Of a stretch of DNA of 64,000 nt, positions 29,040 through 40,900 are shown piece by piece (position 1 is the stretch's first letter; each line of letters starts with the position of its first letter). The notes beneath the pieces are model-generated. The model saw only the letters and a list, made by a program, of their open reading frames with translations, searched no databases and was not told where the DNA came from. Origin of the DNA: Rotaria macrura (lineage: Eukaryota; Rotifera; Eurotatoria; Philodinida; Philodinidae); contig OENT01000708.1 of assembly GCA_900239685.1 (NCBI GenBank), positions 1-64,000 on the forward strand, given 5' to 3'. The position numbers and the translations under genes were made by a program.

Positions 29040-31846
29040 ACAACATCTGGATGATGAAATGGATTTTTGTTGCTCTCGTCCCATCATTGTGTTTCTTTTT
29101 CTCCCTATCATCCATTAGTAGAATTATCGTGTATATTTTGTTTTTCATTTGAACGAAAAAGAAAAGAAAAACGCGATTTACGAACTCTATAATGTAGAAT
29201 ATGATTTAGCAATAGCTTTTGAATTTTGTTCATATCAGATATATTCATCTTTTATCGATAATGAACTTATTTTTTCATCATTTGCATTATAGCCGATTAA
29301 CATAAATAAAGTCATTCATTGAAGAATATATTAGATATTCATCGTGAACAATAGTCTAAATATGATCATTTATTACAAGTCTAATTATAATTGTAAACTT
29401 AAACAACATAGACATAATTCGAGTCGACATTCGTTTTAAAAATAAAACTATCGAATAAATGTTTTTCCTCGTCTTTTGTTATTCAAATTAATCCTCTATT
29501 GAACACTAGAACGAGATTGATTGAAATATTCAAAAGACGTTTTAATAAACGATAGTCAATGTAGATTAGGGAATAGATTTTACTTTCGATGACACGAAAT
29601 AGTATTTTTCTATAATCAAAGCAATCAGTTTACATAATCAAAAATTAATTAATGATCAAAAGAGAATGAAAACATAGTCTCCAAGAAAGTTACTTTTGAT
29701 ACCGAGTAGATATGAAAAAATGCCAACGGTAATGGATACGCCATAGGACTCACACCATAAGTATCAAACAATAACGAAATACACAAGAGAAATATGCCGA
29801 GAATTTCTTTAGTATTCTCTTTGCGTTCTTTTCAAACAATGTCTTCTCGTTCAAAACAACTGATCGATCATACGAACAGAAGAAGATTGATGGTCAAGCA
29901 GAGTCAATTAAAAACAGCAGTGCAGAGACCAACATCATTGTTGACCGTCGGTCAGCATTTAGGCAAGAAAAGAAAGAAAGAAAGAATAAACGTCATTCAT
30001 TATCGATCTACTCAGTAAGCAAATTGTGCCCGAGAACAAAGTTGATATTTGTATTGTTGTTGGTGTCAATAAAACATTGTTTGCTTATTACGGATAGAAA
30101 CTATGTTCGTTTTTTTCATTGTCGAACAATATCTATGAACAAATATCTACCTATCTATACCGTCGATAAATACCAGTCATATTTTTATAAACATATATAA
30201 TAAATTAGATTTTTATAAATAAATGCAATTGATATTTGATAACAATAAACAATAGACAGTTTTCAATGTATAAAAAATTATATTCTACAATAAGAAAACT
30301 AACATACCTATTCGAGATAGATCGATGATGATGACTTTATAATACATTCAAGATGATATCTTTCTCATCCGGATTTTGTTTCATACTAATTTCTATAGTT
30401 TATTTCGAGAGATAACAAAAACCATATATGCTCTTATATGTATATACATAAGCATCGTCTGTTCAAATTGTTCATGTGTAGAAGAAGAAACAACAAGTCT
30501 ATGTCTAGTTGAGAAGAACAATCGAATGTACATCAGATTATGAATATCCATTATCATCGATCTTGTTTTATTATGTCTCTACTGTTATTCACTGATGTGT
30601 TATAAGACGGACAAAACAAGAACAGTACCAAAATATAATTGAACTCGTAGATATGTGTATTTATTGTTGTCTTGGCAGTTGAAGATTTAGCTTAATTCCT
30701 CTATCATAGTATTTGTATCGATCGCATTTCTTCCTCTTTCTTGCTTTTTAAATTTATATATATACATATATACATGCGTATAACACATACATATACACTT
30801 TCTGTTGACTAAATTCTTGACCGTTTGTCACGTCGCATATCCCTATCGCTAGTTGAGTGAGTATGAGTGGGAAGAAGGGAGTAAATTTGCACGTATAAAT
30901 GTACATATGAAGCATTTTTTTTTCTCTTTTCATTTCGATTCAATAGCTACACACATAATAAACTGAGAAATAACAACCAACGATTGAAATACTAAAAAAT
31001 AAAAAACCTAAGAAAGAACTATGCACAAAAGTAAAATCGTAAGTTATTATTCAGTTATTTCTCTTTTTTTGTTTTTTCAATTTCTTTTGTTTTCATCTAT
31101 CCGTGTAAATAAATGTTGTTATACGATGGGTCAATCCACTGTATTATTAATAGTTGTGTCTTAGACATATTGCACATCGGTTCGAAATGAATTGTATGGA
31201 CTCATCTAATTATTTTGTGCTTGTACAACAGATGAATGTAAATATGACTCGCTCTCTTCATCATGAAGACGACGACGACGACGACGATGATGATGATGTG
31301 AACGTGAAGTAGCAAAATTTATCTTCGATAATCAGAATCATCTGTGTACACTAAAGCAAAGAAGAGTGATTTTTCGCGTTTGAACAATTCTCGTTTTCTC
31401 TCTCGCACATTGTCTTTGATATGATTTGATGAAACATTTCATATGTGTAAAGAACAAAAAAAAAAAAGAATGTTCTCTCTTGTCTCTCGAGGACATAGAA
31501 AAAAAGAAGAGAAGAAGAAGAAGAAGAAGAAAAACGACGATAGATGGTCAGTGTGCATAATTGCTGACATAGAAGTAAGTGGCCATCAAGAGAAACACAA
31601 GCAGTTCGACAGGAAAAAAAAGAAATCCTTTTCTGTTTTTCTTTTGAACACATTTACACACACACATATACACACAAAAAAGAAAAGAAGAGTTTATTTC
31701 ATTTCAAGGTAAGCGCAAAACGTGAACGTTGTTCATCAAGTAACAAGAATCAGAACAATAGCAATATATCTAAGCAACCTATTAAAACAGATTCGATTCT
31801 TACACTTGGTGCTTTAGTAACCGGTTTTACAAGTTCAACATCAACT
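29040..31846. other. Intergenic / 5' region of the filament gene
   Basis: About 2.8 kb. A 74-codon basic frame at 29794-30018 (+) is of doubtful coding status. A trinucleotide run (GAC)n(GAT)n is at 31264-31297. From about 31712 the sequence is open in the same frame as the downstream ATG at 31847, following a TTTCAAG acceptor-like site, so the first coding exon of the filament gene may extend 5' of 31847. Confidence 0.5.
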
Positions 31847-34800
31847 ATGGCTGACGAAATCAATCAAGCTGATGCATTCATAATAAAACCAACAACAATT
31901 GAAATCAATGGTCAATCATCAATCGATCATGCAACATTAGCCAAGTCTCTTCAACTGAAAATATCCAATGAAACAAAAAATGGACATGATTCACTCGATG
32001 AACAAAACAGTATATCATCACACTCACATATTGATCATGTTGCTGACAGTGGCCTATCATCAGATATAACATCTATAGACATAGAGAAAGGAAATGTCGA
32101 TGAAGAAGTTAGTTCAACTAGTGCCGTATCATCAGTAACTCATCAACGTGACGCAAGTCCAACAAGTGGTGTTATTATACCCGAAGAAAAACGTGTTACT
32201 GATCGTGTTAAAGTATTCGAAGCTGTTGCTAATCATAATGAAAATCCAATAACAAAAAATGGTAATACAAAAAAGAAATCTTTAACATCAGCCAGTTTTT
32301 CCATGGGTGACAATAAACAAACATCGTTATCATCATCGATCGATTCATCGGATACACAATCGATAACGGAAATAAAATCATCAAAAACAAAATCAAAGAA
32401 ATCTTCGTTAAAAAAACAAATACAAAATTTACTTAAAATTGATAAATCATCAACACAAGATGAATTACATCCGTCCGATGAACATATGAATGGAAAAAAA
32501 CATAAAAAAGATAATAGTAATATAAAGCAACGAAATCATTATTGTTAACATTTTTTTGATTTTATTTAGATTCAACAACAGCATCCATACCGAAATCTGA
32601 ACCATCGCCTAAACATGTCATTGAACCACTCGAAGTACAAATTCCGCCAGCAACAATCAACAATGATGAGCATTCATCATCAACCATTATATCAAAATTA
32701 ATCAATACATTTCAAAACAATGATATCGAACAAGCAATCGTTGTACCAGCGAAATTGAATACTCCTTCTCATCAATCGGAAAATGTAAGTTACTCTTAAA
32801 AAAAAAAGAAAATCAAGAGCACAGAATTACATGCGGCTCATTTGTTCATCACTTATGTTGATCTGATACAGAACAGTTTTATTGATTCTTCTTTTGATCT
32901 TCTCTTGTGTGTTTATACGTATGAACGAGTAAACTCCTATTTAGTTCAGCTTGAATGAGTTTTCTTCTCGAGATACATATATACATGTATAGATACATAC
33001 ATGAACAGTTTACTTCGCTTATGATGATAGATGATTGACGTGTTGTTTTATCTCAATTGACATGCCACAGGCGCGAAATGTATTATTTCTTAAGAGTAAA
33101 AGTGCATTTAAGTGGTCTTCGATTTCTCTATTTTTCATTCTTTTTTTTTTTACGTTTAAAGCTTATGCTATTGTCGTTTAAGAAGATACTAATCTTTTCT
33201 GAATGAATTTTTGATGTTGTTTATGAATACAGTACTTAGATTTATCAGTAATCGAATCTGGATTTATTATATCGTTTTTCTTAAATCATACTCTCTATGG
33301 ATGTGTGTGTGTGTGTGTTCGTTAATTAAAATTTCTATGTGATCTCACATTTTGTACATACAACATAACAAGAAAAGACTCGAAGAATAGAAAAGGTTTC
33401 TATTATTGTTTTCGAATCTTCAAATTCATAAGATTTAATCAATAGAATAGATTACTTTTGTTTCTTCTTTTGTAAGATATTGCCGACATAAAATCAATAT
33501 GGAAACACTCAGTAGATTCAACTTCAATCATAATCTTGTTGCGGTCGTTTTCTTTGCTTCTATCATACATATATATATATAAACATGATGTATGTTTAAT
33601 GTATGATTCTTCATTTTCATTTGATTCTTAGGAGTTTTTAATGAGATTTATGATAAACGAATAGAATATGTATGCATGTCGAATTTGATGATGATCTATG
33701 CATGTCACTCACCATGCACATCAACGTATCCTCCTCCTCCTTCATTTTTCTTTCCTATATTAGGCTTTTTCATATGTCGACAATAGGAGGTAGTAGCACT
33801 ATTGATGATGTGTTATTGCGTAAAATCTTTTCTTTTTCTTTGCTTACATGTAATTGACGAAGGGATTATACGTTTTGCATATTTACGAGAAATATTATTG
33901 TTCAAAGTCGAAATATTTGCTCGTAGCAATAGACAAAAGGATAAAAAGAAATGAATCGGGCGTAAGACGACATGTAGTGACCGAGAAAATTGGACTTTAA
34001 CATACAATCCATTGACGCATAGAAAAGAGATGATGATGGCTAGCGGATATGTATACATATATATATATATATGCATGTATATTGGTATTGAAAGCTAAAA
34101 AATAGTTCTCATATTTGTATTCTTCGTATTAAAACATTTCATTGATTATTCGTAAGTCTTTTAATGAATCATGATGACTAATAAAAAAAGGGTGTTATCG
34201 AATGTCACTCTTCAATGATTAGCCTCTGATACTCATTGATGATGATGATGACCAACATAGAATGATATGATAGGATATGAACGTATATCAAGATCGAAAT
34301 ATGTACATATGAATGAGCATGATGAGCTATTTGAATGAAGGTCAAGATCAAAATTGAAGAGAAACCCGTTATATATGTGTAGGTATTGATACTGATCATA
34401 GTAGGATGAGCAACCGAGAAAGAAAGAAGGCCATATATATTTTGTATGATGGTGACATACGCCCAACTGAATACGATAGCAAAAAAAATAGGCGAGCATT
34501 GTAATAAGCGTCTTTCTGGTACGATTGCTATTTGAAATTTGAGCTTTATTGAAGCAAGCGTGCCGTCATCGATGGTGAGTCTTATAAACTAAAAACCTGA
34601 CGTAGAACAGTCGTTTGTATTTTTTATGTTTTGAACAACCTTGTAAAAGTTGATGCTACATTTTTGTTTTGTTCTCTTACTAATTAACTTTTAGCTTGAG
34701 GTTACTGCCACCATTGACAGAGAGAAATAATATTGTGTAAGAAAGAAGAGAATAAAAAATCGTAAAGGATATATTTACTTATTGAAATCAATCTAACTTC

Positions 34801-36483
34801 CATTTGTCTGATGTTTGATTCTAGCAGATGTCAAAACCATATGTTTATTGTTCAGATAGACTGTACGTTAGTGTGAATATTCTCTGAACTTATGCATAAT
34901 CTCTTATTTATCTTTGATTTTAAGCACATCTGAACAAATAGAGAATGTCATGTACACCGAAAAAAAAACGGGAAGAAAAAGAAAAACTTGTTCGCCTTTG
35001 AATTGCCAAGTAGGCAAAAATTAAGAGAGACCATTAGGCATTCTTTTTTTCAACAACAAAATAATTATGTGGTATTCTTTCTAGTTGTTGGTGTTTAATG
35101 CGGTTTGCTCTTATAACAACCACAATTTCTCTCTCTCTCTCTCTCTCTCTCTGCTTCTTCTTCTTCTTGATTTTTTTCTATTGACACAAACGAAGTATGA
35201 TATAAAACAATAGTATAAGAGAAATACAGAACTTCACCTTGACAGTGTATTAAAAAAAAATAAACAAGGCAAGAAACAACGAAGAAAAGTCTTGAAGTCT
35301 GTCTATTTTGAATTAATACTTGAAACAACAGTAGCACACAGACAAGTAAGTGAAGTATTTCTAAACTCTTCCAAGAAAATTGACTTAATATGTATTCTAC
35401 ATTACTAATGAAATTCTTTTTCTTTTTTTGTACTTTTTCCTTTTCTATTTTCTTGTTAAACTAAATGAAATTCAAGTTGACAAAAGCATCGTTCCAAAGT
35501 TCAAAACGATTGAACTTAATGAGAAAAGAACGAAAGTGCATGAGACGATACAACACAACAGAGACATAGAAAGAAAAAAAAATGATGGGTGGATGAATGT
35601 AAAGTATAGGTGTTGTCGTAAGGATCATCCATCAGGCGAAAATGAACAGATCGACAGGCCATACACGTCTAGGTAACACCAAATCAAATAGATTTCATTC
35701 AATTAGTGCTCACCGAACAAGACATATTCTTCATCTTCTATTTTGATCACATTTCGACAATGTATACTAGCAGAAAACATTGTTCAGGTAGATCTATTAT
35801 GTAAAGTAATTTTTTTTTTCATAGATATTTTCAATATGTAAGCGATTTCTATTAGAAAATAGTAGTTAAAAAGAAGTCATATCATTCCTACTCAAATATA
35901 GGCACATGGAAATTTGATTAACATTGCAGTAATAATAACACGAGACGAAGTCTCTAGCTAGTAGAAATATCCACATATAAAATCCAGCTGACGACCTTCT
36001 GTTAATATATATATATATATATAGGCAACTCTCGAATCGATAGGTTTCTTTCTATGTTGTTCGGATGATGTTTGCCCTTGGAACCATGAGTAGGCGAAAC
36101 GATCAGAGGAGAAAGAGAAGCAATCAAAATATGTGAACATTGTGGTTTGTTGCCACGCATCTTGATTGTTATAGGAAAAGAGAAATTCTTATATTTCAAT
36201 CATTTATTGAAATCAAACCGTCCAACAACAATAGTCTCATTTTCGCCGTTTTTTTTTGTTCTTTCTTGGACAATAAGAAAGCGAGAATATTGAATAAAAA
36301 AAAAAAAGAGGGAAAAACAAACAACCATGACAGATGAAGATGATCTTGATATAAATACGATGAATGATTGGTCTTCATCATCGTTGCCCGCGATTACATT
36401 ATCAACAATCGAGACAGAACAAGAATATAAAAAACAAATAGAGGCAAATGTTAATAATCAGGTAGATTTTTTTCATATTCTCT

Positions 36484-36530
<47 letters not shown>

Positions 36531-39500
36531 CAGAAGCCAACAGAACCAAAAAGGAAAAAAATTCATTTTTTGGTTTCATACATAATTTTTTCAAGTTTCG
36601 TTTAGTAGTTTCTTTCTTCTCTTACTTTCTTTTTCTCGGTAATCTTTCTTATGAATCGAATACTCATTATAAATATGATTTCCTTATGTGTGTGTTCAAC
36701 ATAGATTAGAGATCTTTGCTCATTATGCACACATTGCAAATCACCTGTGCTTCAGGGTGTATTTGATAGATGTAGGATGTCAAACAATCAGACATGTATA
36801 GGCAGACATGAATTGTTAGATATAGGAAAAAATCAGAGACAACAGTCCCGATTATTACACAGATAAGAGAGAGAGAGAGAGAGAGGGAGAAAAAAAACAA
36901 AACGAGTCGATGCCAAACGGCAAAACGAGAACAAGAAATAAATGAATATTTAACTTTAGAATCCACTCATCTTTGTGGCAGTTGTTGTTGTTCTGATAAA
37001 CGAGGTTCGTATTAAATCAGAAATACGACATGACATTATATACTCAGGTGTCGTTTTCTTTTTTTTTTTGTTTTATTTCTGTGGTTTTTGCATGTTCATT
37101 TCTTCTAAGTTTATTCTTATTTCTTGTGCCATGTAAAATAAATGAGTATTCTAAAATAATCTCTATCACATTCTCATATACTTCACGTGCATATTAAGAA
37201 TCTGTCTAAGCATAGATGGAGAGATTTAAACCTTTTTTTCTCTTCTCTCTTCTTTCTCATCCCATTCTTTTCGTATAGAAAATATCAATTATAAGCCTAT
37301 TATCGTTTTGAACATTTTCTGCTTATTGATGAACGTTAACGACGGTGAAACTTTTAAGGCGTCTCGTCTCGTCATATTATTTTTATTAATTTTACTCATT
37401 CTTATTTCTAGCTAACGTCATCATCATCATCATCATCATCATCATCAACAACAACACCGGGAGTGTCCCAATTTGATACATCGATTAATACTTCTGCCGA
37501 TATTTTATCAACAAATAGTCCAATAAAAAGCGTTCCATCATTAATAACAAATAGTCCAATGTTGTCCGGTGTTGGTGATTCGATGAAAACATCGATACAT
37601 TCTGTATCCGTTGAAACAGGGTCTCGTAATCGATCACCCGTACAACGATACGGTCAACATGAAACAGGCAATAGTTCATCTTATTCATCACCATTATATC
37701 AATCGACAAATACTCAAGTGACCGATAATTTACGTGTACAACATCAACGTGAAAAACAAGAGTTATCAGAATTGAACGATCGCTTTCGTGGCTATCTTGA
37801 TCGTGTTAAAGTTCTCGAAAATAAAAATTCAAAATTAACAAGTCAACTTGAAGATATATCTAAATCATGGGGTGCAGCATCTCAAGGAATTATATCTCAA
37901 TATGGTGGACCACTCGATCGACTACGTCAAGAAGTGAACGAATGTATGCTTGATGAAGCTGATTTACAAACGCGTTTACGTCGTTCACATTATAATATTG
38001 ATAATTATCGTTCATTGATACATGATGAAACATTATGGAATGATCGACAAGAAAATAAACGGGAACAATTAAAATTAGAATTTGAACATTCATGTGCTGA
38101 ACTATCGGCCTTACAAAAATCTTATAAACAAGTTGAAGATCAATTGAAAGTGTTACTTAAACAACGTGAAGAATTTCTTATTGAAATCGATCAACTCAAT
38201 GAAAAGTCATATAAAGCAACGATCGATCGAATTAAATCTGATTTACAAGTTCAAACACTACGTGAAGAAATTCCATTTCTTAACGATGTTCATACACATT
38301 TAATCAGGTAAAAAAAATAAAACAACAAGAAACATTTAACTTTTATGATTTAATGATTATTTCTTCTTAAGTGAATTCGAACAATTGAAACCAACAAATG
38401 GTATCGATGCACAATTATTCTATCGTCAAGAATTAGAAAAGGCTATACGTGATATTCGTCGTGATTTTGAAACATTAAATTCAGCACAACGTAAAGAAAT
38501 GGAAGATTATTATCATGTTAAAATAGGAGATATGCAAAATGATGCGAAAAAACTTCTTCCATTACAATCTCAACAAGATAATCTTTCGAAAATATCCGAA
38601 CAAATTAAAGTAACTAAATTTGAATTAAATGATACACAAAAAGCATTGATCAATGAAAAAGATAAATATAAAGAATTACAAGATCATTTAGCTAAATTAG
38701 AAGAAGAATATAACTATGTACGTAATCAACGTAATGGTGCTAATGATAATGTTTCTAAAGAAATATCGGCTGCACAAGAACGTATTGAACAATTAACTGG
38801 ACAAATCGATAGCATTTTACGAAGGTAATTTTAAAAATATGTAAAACAAATATGAGTTTGTTTGTTTTTTTTTGCAAATTCATTTTATTTTGTTATTTTT
38901 AGCAATATAACACTTGAATCGGAAATAAATATATATCGACGATTATTAGATAGTGAAACAAATCGACTTGCACAACAAACTGTTGAACAAATTTCACCAC
39001 CTGAACCTGCACCGGCATCATTCGGCAGTGAACTTGGAAAAGTTTTCAATAAAAAAATTAAGAAAGGACCCATAGCTATCAGTATGTTATTCTATATTCT
39101 TCATTGAATGAAATCGATCGGATATAATTCATAGAAAATATCGATCATTTCGTTTTTCTCTAAGATTAGATTTTTTTTGATGTCATCAAAATCAACGGGT
39201 TAATCTTTCGATGATAAGGAACAAAAAATACCGGATACTTGTCAGGTGTACTACTGTACGAATCTCGTTGGTCTTCGGAAACCTCTTGTTAGTAAATTTG
39301 TTGTCAGGTTTCTATTAATAATATTTCATATTGATACATGTCGATAAACAAATATTTGTTACTCAATAGAAATCCAAAGAATTCATTTCTATATGAAATA
39401 GGATAAGACGGTGTGTCCGTCTAGACATAGAACGGAAAGTTTTTATCGTTTAGAAAACTGAACTATTCTCTTGTACGATATGTAATAAGATGGCAGAAGA

Positions 39501-40793
39501 AATATATATATATACATTTTTTTTTACAAGGGTCAAATCGAACTTGACCCTCAAGTTAATTAAAAATAAACATTGATATTGTTAGGTTTCACGACTATAG
39601 TAGAAATTATGTGATTGAAATCAACAGTAGACAAAGACAAACCTTATTCATGTTTACATTTCGATGTAAACGTAATCGTTACTATTTCAATGATGACTGT
39701 GTAAAGAACATTTCGTTTCCTAGTTTCTTTTAATATTTAATCGTACAATGTCGGTCGTTAATCTTGAAATTCACAATTGACAGAAAGAAAGACTTGAAAT
39801 TGCAAAATCAATAATTTTACTTACTTGAGTAGAAGTTTTGTTTTCTTTTTCCTTTTTTTTTTTTTGAAAGTTTGAATTTCTTCGTGTATTATTTACGAAC
39901 ATTTTAATTTTATTGAATTGAATTGAAACTATTGAAAAGAAAAACAATCAAATAAATTCAAGATGATTGTTTTTTCAATGAATTCAATCTTCATTTTGTA
40001 TTATAGAAACATACAAAACAGTTATATCACCTGGTATGATGAAAGCTTTAACATTGACATGAACTTTCTTGAATAGTTTTATTGAATAACAACAAAAAAT
40101 GAGAAGACAAAATTTATTTGAGTTGTTTTTATTTTTTCTTTTCTTTTGCAATTGTAGAAGATTGTGCTCCTGATGGTAAATGTATAACATTAGAAAATAC
40201 TTCTAGTGATAAAGATGTTGATGTATCGAATTGGACATTGAAACGACGTGTAGAAGGTTCAGCAGAAATATCCTATACAATACCGTACGGTTTAATGATG
40301 AAACATGGCAGTGAATTGAAAATATTCGCACGTAGTGCTCAAAATGCTCATCATCGACCACCATCACAAGTTGTCAATGATAAACTTGACTCATGGGGCA
40401 TGGGTACAGAATGTGAAACAAAATTATTTAATGAACAAGGCGAAGAAAAAGCATCACATTCACAAAAAATCGTTTTCGGTTCTGAGACATCACGCAATTT
40501 ACCATAGTAAGTTCTAATAGAAAGTTTTACGCGACTTTTCCATGAGTCTAAAGGCATGTGATGTAGTTATAAGATGAAGATAAGTGAATTTTATTTGTGT
40601 TTTTATCTAGCGATATTGAATGGCCAGATCGTAAGTGATGATTACCAATGGAAAATAAATATTCTTCGGAGGGAGAAGCATTTAGCTTCTATTCTCGCAT
40701 GAATGCATTGATTCTTAGCATGAAATTAAAAAATTAACTATGACTAGTAAAAATGATTATTGATTTCTTTCTTTTCTATTTGTAGAAGTCTGA
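31847..40793 (+). CDS. Intermediate filament protein with lamin tail domain; two alternative 5' ends
   Basis: Core exons 37412-38307, 38372-38824, 38903-39081, 40158-40506, 40611-40630 and 40786-40793 encode 634 residues. The upstream head exons 31847-32516 and 32570-32784 (295 codons, Ser/Thr/Lys-rich, disordered) splice in phase to the core for a 929-residue form. The alternative first exon 36327-36461 (45 codons, MTDEDDLDINTM) also splices in phase 0 for a 679-residue form. The core has a poly-Ser stretch, coil 1A (LNDRFRGYLDRVKVLENKN), long coiled coils, the C-terminal rod motif LESEINIYRRLLDSE, and a lamin-tail Ig-fold (about 40158-40506: ITLENTSSDKDVDVSNWTLKR, WGMGTECETKL). No CaaX box and no clear lamin NLS are visible, so a cytoplasmic filament is most likely, as in protostome IF proteins. 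If the 40631 donor is not used, the end is PDRK instead of PDQV. Confidence 0.9.
35128..35153. repeat. (CT)n microsatellite
   Basis: Dinucleotide run in the long 5' intron of the filament gene. A similar (AG)n run lies at 36866-36886 and a (GT)n run at 33302-33318. Confidence 0.9.
36327..36461 (+). CDS. Alternative first exon of the intermediate filament gene
   Basis: ATG at 36327 opens 45 codons, acidic at the start (MTDEDDLDIN), ending VNNQ at a GTAGAT donor. The phase matches the acceptor at 37411, the same one reached from the 32784 donor. It is followed 25 nt later by a run of 45 T. Confidence 0.75.
36486..36530. repeat. Homopolymer run of 45 T ending in CAG
   Basis: An uninterrupted T tract directly followed by CAG, which looks like an extreme polypyrimidine tract and 3' splice site. 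The sequence after it is open for about 25 codons in the same phase and contains PKRKK. It may also be a reversed poly(A) tail from retroposition; length is prone to sequencing error. Confidence 0.9.
37418..37450 (+). repeat. Coding (TCA)10 repeat, poly-Ser in filament head
   Basis: Ten TCA codons followed by three ACA codons, at the very start of the first core exon. The repeat encodes Ser10-Thr3 in the head domain and is likely length-variable. Confidence 0.9.
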
Positions 40794-40894
40794 AAAGAAC
40801 GAAAGAAAAAAGAATTAATTAAACAAGCCACGTTTAACAAAACTTTATAAAAAAAAAAAGAACACGATTATGATTTTTTTTCTTTTTTTATGTA

Positions 40895-40900
40895 AATAAA
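40895..40900 (+). terminator. Candidate polyadenylation signal for the filament gene
   Basis: AATAAA about 100 nt after the predicted stop. Confidence 0.5.

Noticed and set aside
31443..31712. Lys/Glu-rich 89-codon frame upstream of the filament gene
   Set aside because: Composed mostly of AAG/AAA repeats; low-complexity sequence with no domain.
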